NCBI GenBank assembly: GCA_035222895.1
Contig: JAVYIG010006785.1
Coordinates: 46,001-110,000 of the forward strand
Reading direction: 5' to 3'
DNA length: 64,000 bases
Source: Strongylocentrotus droebachiensis
Taxonomy: Eukaryota > Echinodermata > Echinoidea > Camarodonta > Strongylocentrotidae
Shown: positions 34,420 through 46,770 of the stretch, piece after piece
How positions within the stretch are numbered: position 1 is the stretch's first letter
Layout: every line of letters starts with the position of its first letter
Program-made: the position numbers and the translations under genes
The notes under the pieces: model-generated
The model's database searches: none
Seen by the model: the letters and a program-made list of their open reading frames with translations, nothing else
Told to the model about the DNA's origin: nothing

Positions 34420-34670
34420 GGGTATCTCACTGAGCGGCGAATGCTTGCGAACGTTGCGAATTTGAGGTTTCGCCAGGGTTCGTAAAAGGTTGCAAGAGGT
34501 TCGTAAAAGGTTGCCATAAAGTTCAAAAACAGTTTTCATTGTCGCAAACAGTTGAAAGCGTTTGCAAAACAGTCGTAAGCCTTTGCAAACAAATCGCCAA
34601 CATTCGTTAGAAAAGTTGGCGAATCCAAATTCGCAACGTTCGTAAGCATTCGCCGCTCTGTGAGATACCC
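34420..34670. mobile_element. 251-bp foldback MITE
   Basis: Long inverted ends (about 45 bp) begin GGGTATCTCACTGAGCGG, mirrored by CCGCTCTGTGAGATACCC. Between the ends there are repeated GTTCGTAAAAGGTTGC and GTTTGCAAA-type motifs. No coding capacity. The target duplication is unclear. Confidence 0.8.
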
Positions 34671-36842
34671 CCTTTAGTAGACATTGCCCACACGAAGCAC
34701 AATATAATATTCAAAACCTATTAGAGGGATGAACACGAATCGATTAGTTCCACAGATAAGTGAATCAGCAACCAGAATTATTGATTGGTTAGACAAGCAC
34801 AGATTCAGGGTTTACGCAGATTCAGGACTGATTCACACCAATGATGTATATGTCACGTCTGGTGATAATGCATACATGTTCATAGCTGATAGAGATTGCT
34901 CTTGGCATGTTTGAATATCCTGCATGCCCATTATCCCAATGCAGTCATTGATTATGTAATGACTGGGTGGTACATGTTGTACGTCACAATGCTCATGCGA
35001 CAACAGACCGTTTACTAACATTAAAATGTATGGATGTTTCTTTCCTGGGGTCCTAGCTAGTGAAGTGGTATTCCAGTGACCTATTAATTATTATTAATAA
35101 ATGAATTACAATACTTGGAATCCAGTTTGCATACATTATGTTTGCTATGTCAGGCAGACGGGCAAACCTTCATGTTGTCAAGAACAACCTTTGTTTAAAA
35201 GTATGCATACAATTTGATATGTTAGTAAGCCGGTCTATTGCTCCGTGGTAATTTCGAATATCTGACCCAAAGTAGTAGTAACAGCAGTAGAAGTAGTAGT
35301 AGCAGCAGCAGTAGTGGTGTTGGAGATATACGAGCAGCAATTGAAACAAGCGTTAACGTCTTTTAATCAAAGAATATTATATTAGGATACGAGTCCATCG
35401 CTACGAATATTCTAATAAAAAGTGCAAGCGAAGTTAATTGATTTTTTTTTCTCGTGTAAAAACAGTTGTATTTATGGTCAAGCAATATCGCAACGGTTCA
35501 AGGTCATCGACCTGCTTTAGCATATCGCGCTCTAAGAGCAATGGACATTACTATTCGAAAATAGCATATGATTCATGAATGCCAGTTCTCCATGTACCTT
35601 TGTGTAGATTTTGTTTAATCGTTTTCACAATACCAAATTAGCTTAGAGGCGTATGAAAATTAACATTACCTATGAAGCAGAACCTATGCAACGTATGTAT
35701 TAATGAGATATGATAAAATTGATGTATATGGCATGTTTTATAATCGCTTTAACAACTGAAATTAAAAACAACCCAGTATCAACATAGCTTGCTACAGATG
35801 GTTATGAATAGTAACATATTAAACCTAGCAAGCAAAACATACCTATGAGATGAACATATGGTAAAAATGCATGTTTCTAATCGATGTGTTCATTTTTGTT
35901 TTATCGCTACAAAACAATATTCGAAGGTTTTGTTTCAAACAACATCCGTGTACAATTAATTTCGTCGTCGTCGTAAAGATTGAATTACCTGGCATCGAAA
36001 TTAAACAAATTACAGATGTAAATCATCTTCACATTCTGCCAGATGTTCGAAAATGCACTCAGTGAAATGTTACTTGTGAAGTGACGATGTTATTCTGTTG
36101 ATTATCACTTGTTTACCGAACTCATTTAATAGAATTTCTGAGCCCCAGGACAAATAATAGTCGAAACAAAACACTTGTCAATATCGTTATGATAAAATGT
36201 AATAAAAGAGCCATGCAAACTAGAGGTTCGGGGTTTGAGGGTTTATTCGACAGCCCCCTATTCAATATAAAGTTTAGATCAAACCAATCAAACCAATCTA
36301 TTGTATTGTTTATATATCATGTTCATGATATTTGTCATACTTGTAGTGATAAGACGCTGGAATTATGAAAAGGAGTGTTCGCTCTCTTTCCTCCATTTCT
36401 GTTTCTTTTGAGACAATATTTGAGGGAAAAAAGGATACTTTAGCATTTCTTATGGAAAAATTGAGATCGATGGGTAAGAATGAAAATTGAAATAAAAAGT
36501 AAAGTATCTTTTACTTTCTTGGAACCGCCATTTGGTGATGCAGCAGCCACAGAGCACCCTCTAACTCAAGGGGAGATGAAGTGTTTGGTGCCGCATATAA
36601 TATTGATTGTCATCTTATAGGAATCCTTACCTGATTTCAAATGCGTTTTACCCGCAAAACAATGCAGAATAGGCCTATCATATAGCTGTAAGATTATACG
36701 CACTCACGCAAAACTATAATATGAGCGACTCCATCCCTCCCCTCCCCCACCCCTTTCACTGTTTGTTCAATTTTTGTCTTAGGTATACATACTGTTCGTA
36801 TGAATGCCTAATGAAAGATATCTTAATGTTTGAAACAGATAA
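34671..36842. other. Intergenic, no feature recognised
   Basis: A short GTAGTAGCAGCAG run lies near 35276-35312. A 61-codon frame at 34729-34914 has ordinary composition but no recognisable domain or splice context. An exact CCGCCATTT lies at 36525-36533. Confidence 0.4.
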
Positions 36843-36893
36843 ATGGCGCCATACGAGTGCTGTGGATCATTATCATCATCATCATCATTAACA
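36843..36893 (+). repeat. SINE tail fragment
   Basis: GGCGCCATACGAGTGCTGTGG then an ATCATC microsatellite matches the tail of the SINE at 21022-21330 read on its own strand. Confidence 0.6.
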
Positions 36894-37945
36894 AATTTTA
36901 TTGGATAATTAAAGTTTCTTGCAATTTTAAAATTATAAACGTATCTAAAATTAAATTATTCTACAACTCATCCTTAGGGCTGCAAAAGTGTTTTAGTTTA
37001 ATATGTACTACTTAAATTTCAGTTCAAAAAATGAATGGAGCGTACTTGGAATTGTAGATATTATGTGATGAAGGAAAATCAGGACGTTTTGAGATCATCA
37101 AACAATTACAAATTTGTCCCATTTTAGCGAAAGACTTAATCTCGCTGAAAATCAATGTACATATGTATGGGTTTATTGGACCACAAACAAAAGTTTCTAC
37201 TAATTTGTACTTATATTTTAAAGGTAGGGGCATTCCCAGTAGATTCCTCTTCATGTGACGTTGCTGATATGGTATCATTTCACGTAAAAATAAGATTGAC
37301 CGTGAAAGCTCACATATTATCATTTCAACCCTACCAGAGTTCAAAATCCTCTTCTGACTTTATTTCGTTTGATGGATGTGAGTTGTGCATCGTTGCACGG
37401 TTAGATGCCACCGAGCTATAAAGTCTAACTGTACGTGCCTGTGAATTATGCATCAAATATCTTCCATTATGCCACTCCTGGTTCTGTGCTCATATAACTC
37501 TGAATTGACTGGAAGGCGGCAGTGATCGAAAGTGGGGTTGGGGGGGGGGGGGGTCGAAAAATATGGAGCTTAATGGGAGTCAAAGAGAGATATGAAGACA
37601 TAAATGTTGTAAGAGGGGTACGTATAAAGAAAGTAGTCTAGGAAGGGATGGAGAGACAGGTATATTATATATAGGGCAATTTGCAAGAGAGGAGGAGAAA
37701 GGGAGAGAGAGAGGGGGCAGGGAGAGTGAGAGGGGCAGGGACCACTTTGAATAGGGATTGTCGGACCACATTCATTGAGGTTCACTTTAACTTTAAAACG
37801 GGCAAATTAAAACAGATCATTCTATTTTCACCTCTGCCGACAAAAAAGAAAAGGGTTTTCGGATTTTAAATATATTGACAGCCTACAACATTTTAAATTC
37901 TCCGACAGAAATTGTTAATAATTAGGGATTTCACCCCCCCCCCCC

Positions 37946-37993
<48 letters not shown>

Positions 37994-38272
37994 ACCCTTT
38001 AGCGACGACCCTATATAGAGGATGAGGTACGAGAGTAATATATATATCTTGCAGCAATAACATGAATTCCAGAATATTACTACATGTACCATCTACCATG
38101 CAAAACATGTCCATGGGCAAATTGAGTAACCGAAACTGTTATACCTCGTTGATTAATCTCTCACTCAATATTCCATTTCTCATGCATTTCGTGTTATCAT
38201 TTCCAATCAAGATTTCCATATGACATACACAATGCTGTATGTCAATAGACGTTTTTGAATAATGTTGATATA
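36894..38272. other. Intergenic with poly(G), GA and C/CT tracts
   Basis: Fourteen G at 37540-37553, GA-rich DNA at about 37685-37735, and poly(C) at 37934-37945 joined to CT until about 37992. Overlapping opposite-strand frames at 37024-37421 have no domain support. Confidence 0.6.
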
Positions 38273-38411
38273 CCTGGGTATCATGTCACAAAACCGTCGT
38301 AACTGCAAGCTCATCGACATCCTATTGAAACACGGGTAAAAATAATACACGCATGTCAATGGGTTGTCGGCAAACCTGTACCTACGACGGTTTTGTGAAA
38401 AGCTGCCCTGG
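38273..38411. mobile_element. Foldback MITE related to 47713-47846
   Basis: Inverted ends of about 45 bp: CCTGGG-(8 nt)-CACAAAACCGTCGTA on the left and its near complement on the right. The arm sequence CGTCGTAACTGCAAGCTCATCGA lines up base for base with the arm of the 47713 element (AAGTCTAACTTCTTGA region), so both belong to one family. Confidence 0.8.
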
Positions 38412-38856
38412 TTCACTGATGAGAGGCAGAAGGCCGTTATCAAAAAAGGGTAATCTTTTAACTATACATCACCCCCAACCCCGGCTGTCAAAAAAGCAAC
38501 AACATTACAAGTCAAATTATTCATAATTATAGATAGGTTAACGCATTTCCGTATTGTGAATTTATTCAAAACGGCAGATAGGTTAAACAACTTTGTTTAG
38601 AAGTACAGGATATGGTCAGATTAATTTGCTCTAATCGGTATGGCCTAGCAAATTACGCAGAATTCTGATCTGACATGTGGCTATAGCATTGTCCAAAAGG
38701 AACCACGATGAATTAGTCAAGTTTCCAACCCGTTATACCTTTTTCACTGCGAGTCATATGCTTAAAAGCACCCAAACACTCGTCCTATTTTCACAGAGCT
38801 GGTGAAAATGACGAATGCACTATGGATGACTCTGGCGAATTTGTTTGCGTTGTGCC
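38412..38856. other. Intergenic, no feature recognised
   Basis: No repeat or open frame of interest. Confidence 0.4.
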
Positions 38857-38960
38857 TGCTGCACATGAAGCGTCACTCTGTCTGACGTAGGACTCCGTCA
38901 ATAATGAGTGCAGTCCATTGACGCACTGTATGTATGAATGATATCGTATTGAAAGAGAAT
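38857..38960 (+). repeat. Dispersed GCGTCA repeat, copy 4
   Basis: TGCTGCACATGAAGCGTC through TTGACGCACTGTATGTATGA aligns with 5961-6059 over its full length. Confidence 0.6.
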
Positions 38961-39716
38961 GCAAGATGAAGAGGCTAACGTTGCTTTAACATCACTAACG
39001 TATGCAATAATTGCCTTTACAGACTCGGTTAGCACATGGAATAACGCAATCAAAATGGCGCTTCATATGAAACGCGGTTTACGTTCTTGAAAAAAAAATG
39101 ACTTAAGATATGACTTGCAGTTGCCTGAATTATTCACTTAGGGTACATGACGATGCCGCCATTTAAAATCGCATTCATTTCTCGGTTATCTGATTATTTA
39201 TACCACTTAGGGCTAATTCGCTAATGACCTGATATTTTCCAACGGTAGGGTATCACTTACACACAAAAAAGAAGTATGAAATAAACACGTCACTGTCGCC
39301 AGGGCAATAAATGCATGACGTTCATTTTCAAAATAAACTCGAAATTTAACGAACCACACAAAGAAAAAAAAAAATTCAAGGAAATTAATGGCTAATTATA
39401 TCCTGTATGGAGGAAAGGCTAAATATAGGATGAAAATACAATTGGCAGTTCGTAGTGGATTGTTAAAAAAAACGTATGTGTTGTAATGTTAAGGGTTTTA
39501 TAAACTGTGTAGTTACCTAGAAAAAGAATTACAGCCATTCTGACAGATATTATACCCAAAGTTAGATATTTACATAATTATACAAAGTAAATTTCAACAT
39601 TCAATTACATTTTTTTTTTAATTATTCCGCTTGCAGTATATAGTGTGACTCAAAAACGTTCGTTCGTGTATGTATGTATCGAAAATGTAAATATAGGTAT
39701 TATTGAAAATATAGCT
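38961..39716. other. Intergenic with YY1-like motifs
   Basis: CAAAATGGCGC near 39052 and CCGCCATTT at 39156-39164. No gene recognised. Confidence 0.4.
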
Positions 39717-40082
39717 CCCCCCCCCCCCTTCTCTCTCTCTCTCTATCTCTCTCTCTCTCTATCCCTCCATCTTTATTTCTCTTTCCCCCTTTCTCTCTCC
39801 CTCTCTTTCTCTCTCCTCTCTTCCTCTCTTTTATTCTCTCTAAATATTTCATTTCTACAAATATCCCTTTCTGTCACCCTCTCGATCTAGTCTGCAAGCA
39901 CAAACCCTGGTCAAGGCACAATGATTTGTTGATAAAGTGTCAAATTAGGGTCTGTGCCTGCAGACTACTCTCGATCCCCCATCTCCAGCCTCTCTCTCTC
40001 TCTCTCTTTCTCTCCCTCCCTCCCTCCCTCTCTCTCTCTCTCTCCCTCCCTCCCTCTCTCTGTCTCTCTCTCCCTCTCTCAT
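39717..40082 (+). repeat. Poly(C)-(CT)n tract and second CT block
   Basis: Twelve C at 39717-39728, then CT until about 39840. A second CT/CCCT block lies at 39988-40080. The Ser/Leu-rich frames are artefacts. Confidence 0.95.
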
Positions 40083-41924
40083 GGCGTTGTTTTCCTTGGA
40101 GCACCGTCTCAGTATTCTCTCTTTTTTAAGCCTAATTCTTCGAAATTTGGACAGTAAACGCTTCCCACATCCTCAGCATATCTTTTACCCATATTTAATA
40201 TAATTATTTTCTTCGTAAAAGTAATCTTCATGACGACGTCATCAGGCGCGAATAATTGTTGTTAATAATATTCCACATCACATCTGTGAGTAACACAACA
40301 CGTTGGAAACTCGTTCAATGATGTAATTTCATCAGCACACCGAATAAAGTGTTTACCAATTTGAGGAGTGAAATTGATACCTTCTTCGGCGTGTAAATAA
40401 GTTGTATTTGTAGAGAGCTGCGGGGAAGAAGATGTTTGGATTCACGTCCGGATCAACGGTCGTATGACATAGGCTAATGCTATACGTTCGCTAAATGCGA
40501 GGGGGTTGGCAAAGTGCTTTTAGAACTTTTTTCCCGTAAACTCTAGGGAGAAAACATATATTCAAGCCATTTTGGTGCATATTTAGGTAAGACATAAGTT
40601 ACATTCTGGTCAGTGTAATGCTCCATTGTAAGCGCTTTGACCACCCCCTTGGATGGATACGTGCGCAAAAAGCCAAATGTCATCATTACGATTTGTTATT
40701 CCTTAATAATTGCATCGAGGATATCTGAAAGCCTACAAAATGGATAGGGGATACGCCAGTCCCACTCTATGAGCGCGATGCCACCTGAGCCCCCCCCCCC
40801 CTTTTTTTTTGCTTACCCATTGACTAAGAAGGAAAAAAGGAAAAATAGATAAATTGAATTAAATTGAATTGAGCTTATGCACCACTTTCATAAAAATGTA
40901 CAAAGGCAAAGAATACAATAAAAGATTTCTTGCAAACATAGATAAACCAATAAAATGGAAAATACGAAGAGGTTAGATCTTCACAAATTTTACACAAACT
41001 TATAGGTAGATGATCCTAAAAATGTACACACAAAAAACAACAGAGGGACAAAGAAAATACAATAATACAATGGTAATTGCAAACCTACATAATTGCGTTT
41101 GGGGAGGGAGTATAGATAGATCGAATATAGAACGGAAATGTGCCAGTAGATGGGAGTTGGGAGATGATGAGATGTGTCATGTGCCGATGCCTGGTTCGTG
41201 TCAAAGTGAAGGTGGTAGGATGGTGTGAGGGAGGTTCGTTAAAGCATCACGTCAGTCCTTCTAAACACCTGTACCAACTAACATTTCTCTCCCCCCCCCC
41301 TTAGTGGCGTAGCATGAGCCCAATCCATTAAGGGGGATGAGGGTAGGGGTATCATTGGGGTAGCACTGCTATCTTCTAAATACAGATGAAATGAAAATCA
41401 CAAGCCTTCGGAGGAAGGTGTTGTCGAGTGTCCTTTGGTTTTCTTTTCAAGCTCCCCAACCCTCTCTCCCTTTCATGTTCTAAGAACTGTTTTCGTCATT
41501 CAATAGGGGCACTTTCCCCATAACTACCTTAATGTACATAACTAATAGGGAAAGTAGAGTATGTACCCCCCCCCCCCTTCCCCCCACCCACCCCCTCCCA
41601 CCCTCCCCATCTATTGGTAAAACAGAAAAAAGTGAAATAAATTGAAAGGGAGACATGGTAAGAGATTACAGGACCCCATCCGCAGCCTCCTCCTAGACAG
41701 GGGCCTATTGAAATTCGAGTTTCATTCATTCTGGGACCATAACCGGTGCCCCCCCCCCCCACCATCCATGGCTACGCCTCTGTCTCTCTCATGCCGCCCC
41801 TCCCCCGCCCCCTCCCAGGGTGTGCTAGCGCGTGTGACGATGGTGACAATGTTAAAGTGTGCCATGTCAACAATGAATGTGTGAGCAGCCGTATGTATGA
41901 CGTGGGATGCGTATCCCTCTACAC
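40083..41924. other. Intergenic with four poly(C) tracts and a weak direct repeat
   Basis: Poly(C) at 40790-40801, 41291-41300, 41566-41577 and 41749-41760. The block at about 40888-40950 (AAAATGTACA, CAAAGAATACAATA, TTGCAAAC) recurs with changes at about 41018-41088. AATTGAATTAAATTGAATTG near 40854 resembles LINE 3' tails. GGCGTAGC near 41306 and GGCTACGCC near 41769 flank C-rich DNA. Confidence 0.5.
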
Positions 41925-42206
41925 AATGTGTCACGGTCATTGCTGTGTCTTCCCGCAGTCTTTGGCCTGTATGTGTTCTGCTGAAATTTATACCCGAGGT
42001 TGGTCTTACTAAAGCTTTATTCAGAATCGAGTTCAACGAATGACTTTTTTAATTTTTTAAGCTTTAATGTGTCATGGTCATTGCTGTGTCTTCCCACAGT
42101 CTTTGGCCTGTATGTGTTCTGATAACAATTTAAACCCAAGGCTGGTCTTACTAAAGATTTATTCAGAATCTAGTTCAACGAAGGAAATATTTAGTTTTTA
42201 AAGTTT
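41925..42206 (+). repeat. 141-bp tandem duplication
   Basis: AATGTGTCACGGTCATTGCT at 41925 recurs as AATGTGTCATGGTCATTGCT at 42066. The match continues through TCTTTGGCCTGTATGTGTTC, GGTCTTACTAAAG and TTTATTCAGAATC to about 42206. Two units with a modest number of changes. Confidence 0.9.
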
Positions 42207-44282
42207 TAATTAATCAAAATCAAAGAACAATCACAATGAACAAGCTATAACAAGATATTCAAGACAGGTGGCAATAGAGAAATAAATATGTACACAAACA
42301 CAATGAAAATGCTATAGAAGCTATATATCGCAATTGTTTAACTGGAATACATTGATTATCTGCTATGATCCACCGCCATTTATAAAGAGTTCCAGCACAT
42401 ACTAAAAAGAAATTTCTAAATCAACATATTTGTGATTGAACACTTTATAGATTTTAGAATGTGCCCCCATGTCTAAACAATAAACCGTCCCATGGACCCT
42501 ACAAAATGATTGTCCTGACTTAAACTAGATTTGATTTATACCAGATCTACTTTCAAGACATTAATTGAATTGAATCTTGTTTATGAAATGTCAATCTGGC
42601 ATAATAATGTTAAATTTGTTGAATTTCATTGACTGTAATGTTTTTATTCTCCATTCTCCTTTAAATGAAAATAAAGTACACCCTTAATGAATATATTAGA
42701 TTTTATAGTACATAGTAGCTTTTAAACTTTGGAGTCGATTTGGCAGTGTGACCAGTTGGTAATCATAAGATATTACATTTGAAAATGTAGAGAATGACGA
42801 AAAGAAACGCATGTATTTATTGGAAGTTGGGGTTAAGGCAATTACAAAGTGGTGATTTATTAAGGTTGTCCGTGCTCATGTAAACACGTGGAATAGCTTA
42901 ATTTGAAATGTTTATTCTCAAGTGTAAGCAGATGCCACCCACGAGTGTAAACTGGCCGTAATTTGGGAGATTTATGATCTATCTTATTTGCGTGATGACC
43001 ATAGTGTCCACTACATAAGTCGCTATGGCCGAGAAGGAAACGACATAAAGAAAAAACCCAATGCTCTTTTTGGAGCCCATTTTTTAGACATCACTTTGTT
43101 TTGGAGTGACAATCCACACTCAAAGGAGTAATTCAACCATTACTTATACTATTGGGTGAATTTTACTCTAATTTAGAGACATTCAACCCCAAATCGAAGC
43201 GATCCCTATAAGGACCCCGAAAATCAAAGAGTGGATTTATAATTGTAATAGACATGTATTTTGTCATCCACCCCCTCCCATTTATCCGCCCTTCTTATTC
43301 CCTGCCTCTGTACTTTCTCGCAAGCTAAGATAAGGAAGCACAGCATAGTTGAATCAAAAGCTAGAAGATTTTGGACTACATATTCAATATTAAGCCCAAA
43401 CTATATATAAGCCTTCCCGTTCGCAACCAAATTGTATGACTCGTGTAAACAAGTGCATGATTATTAAATTAAATGAATCATACCATTATGTTCTAATTTT
43501 CTTATTTTCAATCATAATATCGCGTTATTAATTTAATAAACGAAACGTAAAGCATTATACGGTGAAACAATACACTCATTGGTAGCCAGGGTGTAAATAG
43601 CATTCCATATGGTAATGAAAAGCACAGTGGAAAGTGATCATGCCTGTTAGAATTATCGATTTTTATAAAGCAAGGATTTAAACGAGAGTTGAACATATGG
43701 TACCTTGTCGTTATACATCGAACAAGGCCTGCATTAAACCTATAAGCACTATCGAATTTATAATGTCTAATAGATTATTGCCATGGGAGCTATTACTCTA
43801 TGTGCATAAATTATACCTCGCACAAGCATATACGGCACACCAAACTTTTATCTGAGATATAGTACATCTGTCCGCATAGCCTCTATGAAGTTTGTTGTGG
43901 TTGGAATATATTCTCTAGCATTTTTTCAGTAAGTACATGGTTTGGACTGATTTATGTTTACCGTGAAGTGATGATGATGGTGATACCAGTTGTAGATATC
44001 ATTACGTGTAGCTTTCATATACAGTGTTTCATGCATGCATTTGCGTAGCTTAAATTTTTCCTTGAGTCAATCTGTCCAACCCGCAAGCCGACGTATGCAT
44101 TATCTGCGCCCTTTGTTCATGTGTGGTAGATGTATTTTATTCTCTTCATTGAAAATCATTTTTCTCATTTTAAAATCCACTGATAGATCAAACTATGATA
44201 CAGACTTTATGATGAGCATTCTCTTTCGTACCTCAAAGGCAATGAGTTATCGCAGGAGGTCATTCTGCCATTCCCACAAATT
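42207..44282. other. Intergenic, no feature recognised
   Basis: Strongly AT-rich. An exact CCGCCATTT lies at 42373-42381. No repeat or gene recognised. Confidence 0.4.
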
Positions 44283-44330
44283 TCATTTATTTCATGGGTG
44301 AAGAGAGGCAAATGTAGATCAATGGCTTGA
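44283..44330 (-). repeat. SINE core fragment
   Basis: The minus strand reads CTACATTTGCCTCTCTTCACC, the SINE core motif. Nothing else of the element was found. Confidence 0.35.
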
Positions 44331-45509
44331 TAAAATATAGTATTCATTATAAATGATAACTTTACACGCGTCAAGGTAAAAAACTGCCCCTCGTTTACCA
44401 CGGTTGTTGTACACGATTATACGAGCTGCGGTATTTCGTAGCTTTCCATCCACTTACCCAAAACAACTTATAAATATCCTGACATTTTCTAAAAACGACT
44501 CATTGCTTCTTATTTTCAAGGGAGAATGTTTTTCTGCAGGAAATAAAAAATCCAATAACTGCATGGAGAACTGACTCACAGCCAGATGGCTAGTCTTTGC
44601 GGTCATATCTTTTATTAAAATGGCATCAAGACCATATCCTTAAGTGCTGCACGACATTGTGAACAAAGAAAAATCAATGTACAGATACTATATAACATCG
44701 ATGAAATGGAATTATATATTGCTCGGTACTGTAGCTTATAGCATTGACCTTCATACAGAGTGAAATGTCAGATAAAATAAGGATTTTAAAGGTACTAGTT
44801 AGCTTTTTTAGAGGTCGTGAAAGTAATAAAATTGTTTGATTTGGCATAATGTGCTATCAAAAATCATCCCTGGTAAACATTAAAGAGGAAATCAAAGAAG
44901 ATTATCATTGTTTAGTGCATGAAAAATCATTCTTAATCTGTTAATCACGCTATCATTATCATCGTTATTCAATGTGAGACTTCACAGGAGTCCCTTACCA
45001 TTGTCACAACTCATATATGTATAGTTGTTATTCCTAGTATAACCTTTTTTTTACTGATTGATCAAGGCGTGTTTTGAAAAGTAAAATAGTGCATTTTTTG
45101 TAAATGATTTTGACTGAATGTGACGATACTTTGTAATGTTTAACGTAATGGACCTGAAAAATATGGGTTCGAAGTTGAGACCTGAACGGTTGTGATAACA
45201 ACATCCCTGCTATCACAGTTGCATTTGCGAAACGGGTCAGTACCCTCGTGAATCGGGGTTTCCCCAAAGATAAATTACCTTCCATGATGCACCACTTTTT
45301 TTCTCTCTAACCAATTCTAAAAAACTAATTTAATGTTTATAAAATTACATTTGCATGAAATGTATGTCATATCAAATAACACCGACGAACATCATGAACG
45401 TTTTGTTCGTTACAAAATTATTGGTTGGTAATTTGCCCATCATTATTTACCATACTTGTCCATCAAGAAATTAGAAAAGCAAAAATAGGGAGTGGATGGT
45501 AAAGAGAGA

Positions 45510-45555
<46 letters not shown>

Positions 45556-46014
45556 GGAGGCTGGAGTAGAAGGTAGCTGTATCAAGGGATTTCTATTTAT
45601 TTCTCTCTCACACATCAAACAAAATTGCAGCAAGGACTGTTTGTTTTTCTTCATTGTTGCCGATTCACAAAACTGTGTTTAGTATTCCATTGTGATGTTT
45701 GCTTTCGTGGAATCATTTTGCGTCATATTACGATCTTCAAGCTCCGTTGAAACTAATAGGGCGCCACTGGAATATGTGTATACAGCCAATGCGAAATGTT
45801 ATGGGAATTAAAGAATTATGAGGGAGGACGGGGGATACTGGTAGAAATAGGGAAAGAAGGAGGGAGAGAGAGAGAAAAATACAATGCAATGCAGCAACAC
45901 AGAGATAGATAGAGAGAGACAGACAGACAGACAAAAACGAAGAATCGTTCCCACATTACATAGAGATCAAACAGGATTCAGACACAACAAAAATAACAAG
46001 GTTGTGTTTGTTTT
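44331..46014. other. Intergenic with GA tracts
   Basis: GA repeats at about 45505-45556 and purine runs at 45858-45930. Nothing else recognised. Confidence 0.5.
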
Positions 46015-46376
46015 GTTTGTTTTATTTATTTATCCACGGTTAAAAACACCTGCTACCAGCCACAAGGCTGTTTTTCAGCAAGTCCGTTAAAAACATTCAC
46101 ACAATATACATAAACAAAACAAATATAATTCATAATACAAATTAAAACAGGAATACACATGTGGAAATAACAACAAGAATACAAATGTCTAAATAAATAA
46201 ATAAATAAATAAATAATTTCTTAATAACACAAGCTCCTTATCACAAAAACAAATCATCAGATGTAGATTGAGTGAACGAGCGAGAGAGCGAGGAAGAGGG
46301 TGAAAGAGAGAGAGAAAGAGAGAGGGGAGAAAGACATAGACAAAGATAGACAATAACAATTAGAACGTAGGGGGGA
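46015..46376 (-). repeat. LINE 3' region (3' UTR and tail)
   Basis: It follows the reverse-transcriptase C-terminal relic on the same strand. It includes an AAATA microsatellite (about 46190-46214) and an end with TTTTTAACCGTGGATAAATA. A similar TTTTAACCGTGTATAAAATA end occurs at 55046-55150, suggesting related LINE 3' ends. Confidence 0.55.
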
Positions 46377-46557
46377 AACACCATCGATCGCCTTTATAAA
46401 GTTTGCAAGCCGGGTTTCTTTTCTGATGCACTGGGGTAGGTGATTGAATAGCCGAGATGCGATATAAAGAGTACTGTTTCTTAGAAAATTAGTGTTTGGT
46501 TTAGGTATCTTAATAGTACATTCCCTGTTTCTAAGGTTATAATTACATGGAGACAGA
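46377..46557 (-). pseudogene. LINE ORF2 C-terminal remnant
   Basis: The minus-strand frame reads YNLRNRECTIKIPKPNTN, LYIASRLFNHLPQCIRKE and LANFIKAI. This matches the pattern of the C-terminal tail of many CR1/L2/Jockey-type polyproteins (YNLRNxxx, P-x-x-R/NTN, S-x-L-F/W-N-x-LP-x-x-IR, F-K). The frame then runs into CT-derived sequence with no sense. The upstream reverse transcriptase is absent, so this is a 5'-truncated dead copy. Confidence 0.7.
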
Positions 46558-46589
46558 CAAGAGAAAACAAAGATCAAACAGACTGAGCT

Positions 46590-46727
46590 GTATAGAGGGA
46601 AAGACAGAAGAATGTCTCAGACAGAGATAGAGATAAGGAGATATGACAAGAAATGAAAAAAGCGAGGGAAAGAACGAGAGATAGAAGGAGAGATAGATCG
46701 AGATCGAGAAACGAACGAGATATTAGA

Positions 46728-46769
<42 letters not shown>

Positions 46770-46770
46770 C
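46590..46770. repeat. GA-rich tract
   Basis: A purine-rich stretch with a pure GA run at about 46730-46763. Arg/Glu-rich and Ser/Leu-rich frames on the two strands are artefacts. Confidence 0.9.

Noticed and set aside
34729-34914. 61-codon frame of ordinary composition
   Set aside because: No domain, splice signal or neighbouring exon supports it.
37024-37421. Overlapping opposite-strand frames of 106 and 88 codons
   Set aside because: Neither shows a domain, and overlap of two random frames is expected at this length.
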